NCBI GenBank assembly: GCA_051002015.1
Contig: JBPCMS010000056.1
Location: forward strand, 1 to 30,414
Source of the DNA: JACDBE01 sp051002015
Lineage (GTDB): Bacteria; Actinomycetota; Acidimicrobiia; Spongiisociales; UBA5794
Direction: 5' to 3'
Length of the DNA: 30,414 bases
Shown: piece by piece, positions 22,560 to 28,842 of the stretch
Position numbering within the stretch: position 1 is the stretch's first letter
Layout: every line of letters begins with the position of its first letter
The notes under the pieces: generated by a model
Databases searched by the model: none
What the model was told of the DNA's origin: nothing
Seen by the model: the letters and a program-made list of their open reading frames with translations, nothing else
Program-made: the position numbers and the translations under genes

Positions 22560-23099
22560 TCACCCGGTGCCGGACACGGCGATGCGGAACCCCACGTTCG
22601 GCGTGGCCAGCCGGGGGTCCGCCGGCAGGCTGCGCTCGCTGCGCACGCCCCAGTCGGTGTCGAGCCAGGAGCCGCCGTGGAGCATCCGCCAGTCGGCGTC
22701 CACCACGTCGGCGCACCACTCCCACACGTTGCCGGCCTGGTCGAGCGTCCCGAAAGGCCCGGTGCCCCCGGGCCAGGCATCAACCGGCGTGGTGTATCCA
22801 TAGCCAGCCTCCACCGAGTTGCAGAGCCCGGGCTCGAAGCTGTCCCCCCACGGCCAGCATCGCTGCTCGGGGCCCTGGGCGGCGAACCGCCACTCGGCCG
22901 ATGTCGGCAGCCGCAACGCCAGGCCGGTGCGCTCCCCCAGCCAGCGGCAGTAGTCGACGGCGTCGTGCCAGGTGACATCGACCACGGGGTGGCGGACGAG
23001 CAGATCGGGCACCGACGCCCCGGTGAAGCCGGCGTGTTCGGCCCGGGTAACCGGAAAGCGCCCGATCCGGAACGGCGCCTCGCCGCCGACGACGACGAG
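22560..23099 (-). CDS. FGE/SUMF1-like domain protein, 5' end unclear
   Basis: The frame encodes a formylglycine-generating-enzyme fold: PFRIGRFPVTRAEHAGF, HPVVDVTWHDAVDYCRWLGE, RLPTSAEWRFAAQGP, WPWGDSFEPGLCNS, AGNVWEWCADVV, LHGGSWLDTDWGVRSERS and NVGFRIAV. The first standard start codon is GTG 23012, which would omit the conserved FRIGRFPVTR strand. The open frame continues upstream to the stop of the amidohydrolase (TGA 23103-23101) with no ATG, GTG or TTG. A rare start, a sequencing error or a 5' truncation is possible. The catalytic Cys pair of true FGEs near the C-terminus is absent (LDTDWGVR instead), so sulfatase activation is unlikely. Last conserved gene of a minus-strand unit. Confidence 0.7.
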   Translation of the reverse strand, partial: LVVVGGEAPFRIGRFPVTRAEHAGFTGASVPDLLVRHPVVDVTWHDAVDYCRWLGERTGLALRLPTSAEWRFAAQGPEQRCWPWGDSFEPGLCNSVEAGYGYTTPVDAWPGGTGPFGTLDQAGNVWEWCADVVDADWRMLHGGSWLDTDWGVRSERSLPADPRLATPNVGFRIAVSGTG

Positions 23100-23100
23100 G

Positions 23101-24123
23101 TCAGGCGGAGACGAGCCCGAGCTCCTGCTTCTTGGCGTCGAGGTCCATCCCGTGGAGCCGGGCCAGGTTCTCGCCGAGGATCTTCCGCTTCGCCTGCAGG
23201 GTGAGCGGCGGGTACCCGTACTCTTCGATCAGGTCCTGGGGCAGCTCGAAGTCCATGAACGCCTGCAGCGCCCACTGCGGGTGCCAGATGGGCGACTCGC
23301 CGCCGTAGAGGATCTTGTCCTCACCGCACCACCACAGCATCTTGGCCAGCGTCTCGGCGAACACCCGGGGCTGGCGGGAGATGAAGTTCACCGTGGCCGC
23401 GATCGAGGCGTACAGGTTGGGGAAGCGGACGATCTGCCACAGCACCTCGTCAAGCCAGGGCAACCCGACGTGGAAGATGACGAAGTTGAGGTCGGGGAAG
23501 TTGGCAGCGGCGCCGTCCATGTCGAACGTCCGGGTGTGCTCGATGGGTTGCGGGCCCAACGGCACGCCCTTGTGCACCCCGATCAGGTTGATACCCAGCT
23601 CCTGCGCCTTCTCGAACGCCGGGAAGGCGACCCGGGGGTCGTCCATCCGCCACGGGAAGGGCTGCCCGTAGTCGTAGCGGACGTTGTAGAACTTGAAGGC
23701 CTTCGCCCCGAACTCCTCGACCTGAACCTCCATCAACTCGAGCGCCTTCTTGCCCTCGAGCGGGTTCACCGAACCCCAGAACACCGCCCGGTCGGGATGG
23801 CGCCGCGCCATCTCGGCACACTTCTGCCAATCCGAGAGCCCGTCATGGAAGAGGTCGGTCAGCGGCAGCGGCTGGGCCACGATCATGTCGGTGTCCGAGC
23901 CCTCGATCACCATGTCGTAGATCTCGTCGATCGACCACTCCCGCAAGAATTCCTCGGGGCCGAGCACCGTCTCCCCCTCCTTGGTGAGGAGCTGGTGGAA
24001 GGCGTACAGGTGATGGATGAACAGCTCCCCAGGCGGGCCGAAGGCGTTCTTCAAGTCGAAGTTGAAGATGTGGCAGACACAGTCGAAAACGAACGCCTCG
24101 TTGCCGTCCTTGTCCTTGATCAT
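23101..24123 (-). CDS. Amidohydrolase_2-family protein
   Basis: 340 residues from ATG 24123, overlapping the MIP18-like stop (ATGA). Sequence landmarks of the ACMSD-like amidohydrolase barrel (PF04909) include VFDCVCHIFNFD at the N-terminus, AKAFKFYNVRYDYGQPF, INLIGVHKGVP, FVIFHVGLPWLDEVLW and KILYGGESPIWHPQW. The N-terminal metal-binding HxH is reduced to CxCH, so metal use may differ from canonical members. Family enzymes decarboxylate or hydrolyse small acids. Amidohydrolases paired with a DUF59/MIP18 gene are known in actinobacterial propane-type diiron monooxygenase operons, where they are accessory genes. No monooxygenase is present here. Confidence 0.85.
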   Translation of the reverse strand: MIKDKDGNEAFVFDCVCHIFNFDLKNAFGPPGELFIHHLYAFHQLLTKEGETVLGPEEFLREWSIDEIYDMVIEGSDTDMIVAQPLPLTDLFHDGLSDWQKCAEMARRHPDRAVFWGSVNPLEGKKALELMEVQVEEFGAKAFKFYNVRYDYGQPFPWRMDDPRVAFPAFEKAQELGINLIGVHKGVPLGPQPIEHTRTFDMDGAAANFPDLNFVIFHVGLPWLDEVLWQIVRFPNLYASIAATVNFISRQPRVFAETLAKMLWWCGEDKILYGGESPIWHPQWALQAFMDFELPQDLIEEYGYPPLTLQAKRKILGENLARLHGMDLDAKKQELGLVSA

Positions 24124-24482
24124 CGGGGCACCTCCATGTGCAGCCTTTGCTCCCGGTACGGGAGAAGGGGGGTGAGGTCCATCTCCAGCTTGGAGCGGGC
24201 CCCATCGGTGAGCCGGTCCATCGACCACACCGGGTCGAAGACCACCCGGACGGCGACGTCGTCGACACCGTCGAGCCGGCCGACCTCGTCGCCCATCATG
24301 CGGTCGAAGGTGCCCACCGAGGGGCACCAGCCGGTGGTGAGGACCATGTCGATCTCGACCCGGCGGCCGTCGATCCGCACGTCCTCGATGAGCCCCATGT
24401 CGACCACGGAGATCTTCCGCTCCCGACAGCACGGGTCGTAGCACCGACCGAGGGCGTCGTACACGGCTTCACGGCTGACCAT
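24120..24482 (-). CDS. MIP18/DUF59-family metal-sulfur cluster assembly factor
   Basis: 120 residues from ATG 24482 with GGAGG four bases upstream. DPCCRERKISVVDMGLIEDV, VEIDMVLTTGWCPSVGTF and VRVVFDPVWSMDRLTDGARS match the PaaD/SufT-like MIP18 fold, including the conserved Cys in TTGWCP. Such proteins assist iron-sulfur or diiron protein maturation. Extra cysteines at residues 13, 17 and 18 (RCYDPCC) replace the usual DPE region and might bind metal. It is coupled to the amidohydrolase and 113 bp downstream of vapC on the same strand. Confidence 0.88.
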   Translation of the reverse strand: MVSREAVYDALGRCYDPCCRERKISVVDMGLIEDVRIDGRRVEIDMVLTTGWCPSVGTFDRMMGDEVGRLDGVDDVAVRVVFDPVWSMDRLTDGARSKLEMDLTPLLPYREQRLHMEVPR

Positions 24483-24595
24483 CGCACCTCCGTTCTCGCC
24501 TGATGCCCCAACTTACCGGTCGACCACCGCTCGATGTCGGGGGAGCGCCGGCCGAGTGTTGGCCTTCTATCGCCGGCTTGTCATGGCACGGAGGG

Positions 24596-25003
24596 TCAGG
24601 GCTCCAGCGGGACATGCGGTGCGCACACCGAGAAGTGGGCGACGTCGAGCGTCAGGATCGCCGCGGCGTTCAGGGATTCGGCGACGGCGACGACGGTCAC
24701 GTCCACCAAGCCAAGGTCGAGGTCGGCGTGGCGGCGGTCCAGTTCGATGGCGCGGGCGAGCGTCGAGACACCGACCGGTTCCCAGATGTACCGACCGGTC
24801 AACAGGTCGGCCAGGAATGCTCGCGCCGCCAGCGTGCCTACCCGTGATCGCAGCAGGTAGTCGACCTCGACGGCCACCGTGGCCGGCACCACGACTCCGG
24901 CGGATCGGTAGCGGTCGATGGCCTCGACACTCCGAGCGTGATCTCGGTCCCCAACAGCGGCCGCTGCCACCAGCACACCGGTGTCGGCGACGACCGGCCT
25001 CAC
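24596..25003 (-). CDS. vapC: VapC-type PIN-domain toxin (pair 1)
   Basis: 135 residues. The acidic residues of a PIN nuclease are present: Asp7 (VVADTGVLV), Glu46 (VAVEVDYLL), an Asp in GLVDVTVVAVAE and an Asp in ILTLDVAHF. VapC toxins cut RNA, usually tRNA or rRNA, when released from their antitoxin. The GTG start at 25003 overlaps the antitoxin stop by four bases (GTGA), the usual coupling in type II toxin-antitoxin operons. The pair marks the left edge of the accessory region. Confidence 0.93.
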   Translation of the reverse strand: MRPVVADTGVLVAAAAVGDRDHARSVEAIDRYRSAGVVVPATVAVEVDYLLRSRVGTLAARAFLADLLTGRYIWEPVGVSTLARAIELDRRHADLDLGLVDVTVVAVAESLNAAAILTLDVAHFSVCAPHVPLEP

Positions 25004-25224
25004 GTGATCGTGTCAGCGAGGTACTTCTCGGCTTGCGTGCCCAAGTCGTCGACGTCGGCCACCCCGACCGCGTGCGACGAGAACGGCATCCCCTCAGGGC
25101 CTCTCGCCAACGCATCCGACAGTAGGCGGTTGACCAGATCCGAGATCGTCGTCCCCTCAACCTCTGCTCGGTTGCGCAGGCGAAGGAACAGCGCTGAGTC
25201 GAGATTCAAGGTGGTCTTGTGCAT
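25000..25224 (-). CDS. vapB: VapB-type ribbon-helix-helix antitoxin (pair 1)
   Basis: 74 residues. MHKTTLNLDSALFLRLRNRAEVEGTTISDLVNRLLSDAL is a ribbon-helix-helix DNA-binding unit (beta strand, helix, turn, helix) at residues 1-39; the C-terminal 35 residues (VADVDDLGTQAEKYLADTIT) would wrap the toxin. It neutralises the downstream PIN toxin and should repress its own promoter. AT-rich TATAAG sequence just upstream of the ATG (25228-25240) may hold the promoter. Confidence 0.9.
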   Translation of the reverse strand: MHKTTLNLDSALFLRLRNRAEVEGTTISDLVNRLLSDALARGPEGMPFSSHAVGVADVDDLGTQAEKYLADTIT

Positions 25225-25306
25225 ACGCTATAAGAATACCACGGCACAGCCTGCGACACGAGCATGCTCAGCGGTCGTGCCCCATCGAGGAGAGGCTGGA
25301 CTCCGT

Positions 25307-25413
25307 GGGTGGCCAGGGGCGTTTCAGGCCGCCTACCGCGGGTTCCACACCGCCAGCTTGTGGGCCTCGGACCACACGGGTGGCCAGGGGCGTTTCAGGC
25401 CGCCTACCGCGGG
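25307..25413. repeat. 36-bp direct repeat, two copies, 71-bp period
   Basis: An identical 36-bp block beginning GGGTGGCCAGGGGCGTTTCA occurs at 25307-25342 and 25378-25413, separated by 35 unrelated bases. Only two copies exist. They precede an alcohol-dehydrogenase fragment that starts at the end of the second copy, so a local duplication in a degraded gene is the simplest explanation. Confidence 0.85.
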
Positions 25414-25503
25414 GGCACGGCCGACCTCCCCGCCGACCTCCTGCAGGACTTCCTCGACGCCATCGCCGCGGGCCGCCTGAAGGTCCCAATCCACCGCACG
25501 TAC
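25414..25503 (+). pseudogene. Fragment of a zinc-type alcohol dehydrogenase C-terminus
   Basis: About 30 residues, GTADLPADLLQDFLDAIAAG followed by RLKVPIHRTY, match the end of medium-chain zinc/quinone-type oxidoreductases (usually ...FLDAVAAGRLTVPIDRVYPL). The rest of the gene is absent on both sides. Identification is from a short motif. Confidence 0.45.
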
Positions 25504-25868
25504 TCCCACGTCGCCGTGTCCCCCGTGCCGGGAAAGCCAAACACCTGGCCCGCTCCGGAGGTACGACGTCGCTCGCTCGTCAACCATTCTGCGACGGTAA
25601 GAGGTGAGGTCATCGAGTTGGCCGACCGATGATCACGCTCACCCCGCCGGCTGACGGGTTCCGGCGGTGCGTTGATGCACAAGCGTCGATGGGTGGCTGC
25701 CGGGTCGCCGCCGAGACGACGTCGGCAAGCAAGCCGAGCCGAACATCCGTGAGCCAGTCGGAACCCTGAAGGCAGCGGAGCCCACGCGATGTTGACCATG
25801 GCCACAAGGTCGTTGGGATGAGCCTCAGCGAGCACGACGCCGCTGCCGTCAGGCAGTTGCCAGCCGGC
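25504..25868. other. No convincing gene between remnant and second TA pair
   Basis: Open frames exist on both strands but none shows a recognised motif. Two minus-strand frames read better when joined across a shift near 25770 (AEAHPNDLVAMVNIAWAPL, then LTDVRLGLLADVVSAATRQP), so a frameshifted remnant of an unknown gene is possible. Confidence 0.4.
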
Positions 25869-25904
25869 TTGCCCCACCTACCGATGCATGTATTATGCAT
25901 GCAT
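25869..25904 (+). promoter_or_regulatory. Promoter and palindromic operator of vapBC pair 2
   Basis: TTGCCC (25869-25874) and TATTAT (25891-25896) form a -35/-10 pair with a 16-bp spacer. Three copies of the self-complementary ATGCAT (25884-25889, 25895-25900, 25899-25904) flank and overlap the -10 box, as expected for ribbon-helix-helix autorepression. The -10 box ends 6 bases before ATG 25903, implying a leaderless transcript. Confidence 0.6.
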
Positions 25905-26133
25905 GCCCAACGTGCAAGTACGTGACGTGCCCGAGGAGATCCACGAGGCTCTGACGCGTCGAGCCGAGCTGGCTGGCCAGTCGCTGCAGCAGTTCCTCTC
26001 GGCGCAGCTTGTGTTGATCGCCACGACACCGGCCCTCGACGACGTGCTCGACCGGATCGAACAACGCAGCAAGGGACGCATCACGGGGCACGACGCGGTC
26101 GTTGCGCTCAAAGCCGAACGTGCTCGTCGTTGA
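25903..26133 (+). CDS. vapB: VapB/FitA-type ribbon-helix-helix antitoxin (pair 2)
   Basis: 76 residues from ATG 25903; an upstream ATG at 25888 lies in the promoter and is rejected. MPNVQVRDVPEEIHEALTRR followed by AELAGQSLQQFLSAQL is a FitA-like ribbon-helix-helix (residues 1-36); the tail IEQRSKGRITGHDAVVALKAERA binds the toxin. It ends inside the toxin gene (14-base overlap). The ATGCAT repeats over the promoter are its likely operator. Confidence 0.9.
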   Translation: MPNVQVRDVPEEIHEALTRRAELAGQSLQQFLSAQLVLIATTPALDDVLDRIEQRSKGRITGHDAVVALKAERARR

Positions 26134-26509
26134 TGCCTCCGTCGTCGCACCTGCAGTCGCTGACGGCGGAACCGATGGCGCCCGCTACCGACAACGCATC
26201 CGTGGGGAGCGCCTGGCTGCCCCCGATCTCGTACGCGTCGAAGCCCTCTCGGTGATCCGACGGCAACTGACCATCGGCACGCTGACTATTGATCAGGCCG
26301 AACAAGCCGTCGATGACCTTGTCGACCTGCCGATCGCCGACTACCCGACGGCCGCCCTGCTACCACGCATTTGGGATCTGCGCGACAACGTCACCGCCTA
26401 CGACGCCTGCTATATCGCTCTTGCCGAGTCACTCGGCTGCACACTGCTGACCGCCGACGCCAGGCTATCCCGCGCACCTACTGCCAGGTGCCCGATCGAA
26501 GTCATCTAA
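26120..26509 (+). CDS. vapC: VapC-type PIN-domain toxin (pair 2)
   Basis: 129 residues from GTG 26120, which gives the standard N-terminus MLVVDASVVAPAV; the longer TTG 26102 reading is less likely. All PIN acidic positions are kept: Asp5 (VVDAS), the Glu in RVEALSVI, the Asp in TAYDACYIALAE and the Asp in LLTADARLS. TAYDACYIALAESLGCTLLT is a strong VapC signature. It overlaps the antitoxin by 14 bases. This second intact pair lies 1 kb from pair 1, on the opposite strand. Confidence 0.93.
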   Translation: MLVVDASVVAPAVADGGTDGARYRQRIRGERLAAPDLVRVEALSVIRRQLTIGTLTIDQAEQAVDDLVDLPIADYPTAALLPRIWDLRDNVTAYDACYIALAESLGCTLLTADARLSRAPTARCPIEVI

Positions 26510-26692
26510 AGGGCCACCCGGGCCGAATCGCCCTCGACGGCTCACCGCTCGACGACGACCTCCCTCGTCGAGCCCAGCGCCTGATCGCGAACGACCAGGC
26601 TGCACCAGGACGAGCTGGCGGGCGACACTGGGAGCGGGCCGTTGGACACGAACCACCCGGTACCATTGACCCGCTGCCATAAAAGGCTGACC

Positions 26693-26956
26693 GTGGTCGA
26701 TGTCACCGCCGTCGAGACCATCGAAGACCGCACCGTTCGGCTCTGGTTCTCGGACGGGTCCGACCGCGTTGTCGACCTCTCCGCCTTCCTCTGGGGACCC
26801 GCCTTCGCCGGCATCGCCGCCAAGGACGACCTGTTCAGAGAGGTACGCGTCGACCCCGAGATCGGGACGATCACCTGGCCCACCGGCGCCGATCTCGACC
26901 CCGACGTGCTGCACGGCGACCACGAGCCCGCGCACCGAGCCCGCTCGACCACCTGA
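26693..26956 (+). CDS. DUF2442-domain protein
   Basis: 87 residues from GTG 26693, with AAAAGG (26681-26686) six bases upstream; a TTG at 26642 would extend it but lacks a ribosome site. VRLWFSDGSDRVVDLSAFLW, then GPAFAGI, then FREVRVDPEIGTITWPTGAD match the DUF2442 fold. In many genomes DUF2442 genes sit next to a DUF4160 gene in toxin-antitoxin-like pairs; here the partner is missing and the neighbour is VapC. No catalytic motif is seen. Confidence 0.8.
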   Translation: MVDVTAVETIEDRTVRLWFSDGSDRVVDLSAFLWGPAFAGIAAKDDLFREVRVDPEIGTITWPTGADLDPDVLHGDHEPAHRARSTT

Positions 26957-27042
26957 CGAGCCAGATCAGCGACGGTGAGTGCTTCACCGACGCCATGGGC
27001 GTTGGTAATGACCGGGACATGTCGCCTAGCCGCACAGTGACC

Positions 27043-27322
27043 TCAGCCTGTGTAACAGCCCACAGCGTCTCGACCAGCGACGGCGTGCTCGATCCGATGC
27101 GTCGTCGACCGAGTCCAGTCCATGCATGCCGACCAACATGCCGTCCTCGTCGAGCGCGAGGCGCCCGCCGCGACCAAGGCGTCCACGACCGCCAAGTCTT
27201 CGGTCAGGTCGGTGATCGGAACGCGCTCATCCCGCCACAGCGCGACGAAGCCTCGACGCCCGACATCACGCTTCGCCGCCTGCGCTTCTCGCAAGCTGAT
27301 CGTCGCAACACTCGTCGCTCAC
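27043..27322 (-). pseudogene. Degraded organomercurial-lyase (MerB-like) gene
   Basis: From GTG 27322 the minus strand reads MSDECCDDQLAR. A shift near 27294 gives GRRGFVALWRDERVP and AVVDALVAAG, then a one-base deletion gives RLALDEDGMLVGMHGL, and another shift returns THRIEHAVAGR. Joined, this resembles the N-terminal winged-helix part of MerB-like proteins (LxxxGRLALDExGxLVGxHGLT...HRIEH). The catalytic cysteine domain is absent. At least three frame changes within 280 bases mark it as dead. Position, 23 bases after the thioredoxin-like gene, fits a former operon. Confidence 0.5.
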
Positions 27323-27345
27323 ATCGCTTCTCCGCTTCGCCACGC

Positions 27346-27645
27346 TCAGCCGAGCGCATCGACCAACGCCTCAACGGTCGGGGCTCCCTCGACGCCCCGC
27401 TCGGACCGGTAGAGCCGGCACGACAGCGAAGGCGCCGTATCGTCGGCGGCAAACGGGTCACGACCGTCGACGAGGATTGTGGGGGATCTTCGCATGCCCA
27501 CCGCCTGCGCTGCCTCCGCATCGTCGACCCGACGCTCGGTCACGACCACGTCTCGACGACCGGCGAGGACCAGCGCCTCGCGAACACGATCGAGCGTGAC
27601 GTCACGGTGTGGGCAGCCCGAGACCGTGAGCAACTCGATCCTCAT
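27346..27645 (-). CDS. Thioredoxin-like small protein of a mercury-type locus
   Basis: 99 residues from ATG 27645. MRIELLTVSGCPHRDVTLDR, then VVTERRVDDAEAAQAVGMR, RSPTILVDGRDPFA and APTVEALVDALG give the beta-alpha-beta order of a thioredoxin/glutaredoxin fold. Cys11 sits where the first redox Cys (or selenocysteine in relatives) lies, but the second Cys of CxxC is replaced (GCPHRD). A second Cys occurs in LSCRLYR. Similar genes accompany MerR/MerB-type genes, and here it is divergent from a merR-like remnant and upstream of a merB-like remnant. It appears to be the only intact member of the set. Confidence 0.65.
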   Translation of the reverse strand: MRIELLTVSGCPHRDVTLDRVREALVLAGRRDVVVTERRVDDAEAAQAVGMRRSPTILVDGRDPFAADDTAPSLSCRLYRSERGVEGAPTVEALVDALG

Positions 27646-27693
27646 CGCGAACTAGCGCAAGTCTTCGAGCAGGCTGGAAGGTCAAGGGTGTTG

Positions 27694-27990
27694 GTGCGCA
27701 TCGGCAAGACTCTCGACCGCCGCGGGCGTGTCGGCCACCACCATCTGCTACTACGAAGACATCGGCGTCCTGGCCCCTCCCACTCGCCTCGGGATACCGC
27801 TCGTGTCACGAGTTCACCCTCGACCGGCTGGCATTCATACGGGCCGCCCGAGCCGTTGGGCGCTCCCTCGGCGAGATCCGCGGCATCGCCGAGCTGCAAG
27901 CATTGCGCGCCGACCTTGACTGCCTCGCCATCCGCGCCCGGCGCCTCGACCCCGCCGATAGCGATCCTCGCCGCATCTGGACCAACCTGA
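27694..27990 (+). pseudogene. Degraded MerR-family regulator gene
   Basis: Starting at GTG 27694 (VRIGKTL), one extra base near 27713 shifts to AAGVSATTICYYEDIGVLAP and PTRL. A second shift near 27793 leads to GYRSCHEFTLDRLAFIRAAR and AVGRSLGEIRGIAELQALRA. The joined product is a MerR protein. The C-terminal metal-binding cysteines are changed (DPADSDPRRIW where DPADCDPxRIC is typical). TTGACCTTCCAG on the minus strand (27685-27674) resembles the spacer region of MerR-type divergent promoters driving the thioredoxin-like gene. The 3' end runs into the hydrolase remnant. Confidence 0.7.
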
Positions 27991-28272
27991 TGCGGTCGGC
28001 CACCTGGTCGGCCGCGCCGGTCACCGGCATTCCGCCATAGCTGGCACCACAGAGCACGACGTCCCGAAGAGTCTCGAACTCCAGCACGGCGACGACGTCG
28101 TCAACGTGCGTGGCAAGCCCCACATGCTCCTGCCGACAGAGGTGAGCGCGCTCGCCCATCCTGTCAGCGTCGGCGTGAAGACTTCATGACCGCGCTGGCG
28201 CAACAGGCGTGCCACCGGAGACCACTCCCAACCTCCCCCGAACCCGCCGTGCACGATCACGAACGCACTCAT
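27980..28272 (-). pseudogene. Frameshifted, truncated alpha/beta hydrolase gene
   Basis: ATG 28272 starts MSAFVIVHGGFGGGWEWSPV and continues to HEVFTPTLTG. After a one-base deletion near 28159 the frame continues as MGERAHLCRQEH, THVDDVVAVLEFETLRDVVL and GASYGGMPVTGAADQV. This is the N-terminal half of an esterase-type hydrolase with the nucleophile elbow (Ser in ASYGG, His lost from HSYGG). Homology ends near 27980, where merR-like sequence begins on the other strand, so the C-terminal half was lost by rearrangement. Confidence 0.75.
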
Positions 28273-28310
28273 CAACGACAGCATGCCATACGTGGCCCCC
28301 TCCGGTGCTA

Positions 28311-28468
28311 TTCGCTCAAGGTTTGGGTGGCTCGGCCTCTCGAGGCCGAACTTTGAGCGCCTCACCCTGCTGAGCGGTGTCACTCGCTCAAAGTTTGGGT
28401 GGGTCCGACTCTCGGGGCGGAACTTTGAGCGCCTCACCCTGCTGAGCGGTGTTACTCGCTCAAAGTTG
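28311..28468. repeat. Palindromic 72-bp tandem repeat, array B (two and a half units)
   Basis: Right arms (CGCTCAAAGTT or one-base variant) lie at 28313-28323, 28385-28395 and 28457-28467; left arms AACTTTGAGCG at 28349-28359 and 28421-28431. Arm length (11), centre (25) and linker (25) equal those of array A, period 72, though centres and linkers differ in sequence (CCTCACCCTGCTGAGCGGTG here). It abuts the start of the hydrolase remnant. Confidence 0.9.
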
Positions 28469-28562
28469 TCCATCCTGTCGAGCATGCCGAGATGAGCCTC
28501 CTTCACCAGTGTCCAGCGTCTTGCCGACGGCGGTTGTGGACCGGCATAGAGAGGTCCTCCGT

Positions 28563-28600
28563 CGATGGCGCGCGGACCAGGCGCGGACCAGGCGCCATCG
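28563..28600. repeat. Inverted repeat enclosing a tandem 11-mer
   Basis: CGATGGCGC (28563-28571) and GCGCCATCG (28592-28600) are perfect inverted copies. Between and overlapping them GCGCGGACCAG is repeated in tandem (28570-28580, 28581-28591). It lies in the non-coding stretch between array B and tRNA-Val. Confidence 0.7.
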
Positions 28601-28612
28601 GGCTTCCCCATG

Positions 28613-28646
28613 CGAAACCCGAAGCCCTTGCGGTATAAGGGTTTCG
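28613..28646 (-). terminator. Hairpin downstream of tRNA-Val
   Basis: CGAAACCC (28613-28620) pairs with GGGTTTCG (28639-28646); an inner CCCTT/AAGGG pairing is an alternative. It starts 6 bases past the tRNA 3' end on the minus strand and is its probable terminator. Confidence 0.5.
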
Positions 28647-28651
28647 GAGGG

Positions 28652-28724
28652 TGGGCGTTGACGGGCTCGAACCGCCGACCTCTTCCTTGTAAGGGAAGCG
28701 CTCTTCCATCTGAGCTAAACGCCC
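28652..28724 (-). tRNA. tRNA-Val, anticodon UAC
   Basis: 73 nt with a full cloverleaf on the minus strand: acceptor GGGCGTT/AACGCCC, D-arm GCTC...GAGC, anticodon stem CTTCC/GGAAG around loop CTTACAA (anticodon TAC, reading GUA/GUG valine codons), variable AGGTC, and T-arm GGCGG/CCGTC with loop TTCGAGC. The discriminator is A; CCA is not encoded. Its 3' end points towards the accessory region, the usual arrangement when an element has integrated at a tRNA. Confidence 0.97.
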
Positions 28725-28842
28725 ATAGCGCACCGGATTGTAGGAGAGGGCGGGCCCGGTACCCCCGGATGGCGGCCGGCGGTGTGTGGGGTCGAGGTGG
28801 ACTCACGGGTTTGCGCCCGGGGCACTGCCATACTGCCCGGCG

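Noticed and set aside
25307..25413. CRISPR-like geometry (36-bp repeat, 35-bp spacer)
   Set aside because: Only two copies, no further spacers, no cas genes, and the second copy runs into dehydrogenase-like coding sequence.
25404..25877. 157-codon minus-strand frame
   Set aside because: No domain, overlaps the promoter side of vapB pair 2 and the dehydrogenase scrap; at most a frameshifted remnant.
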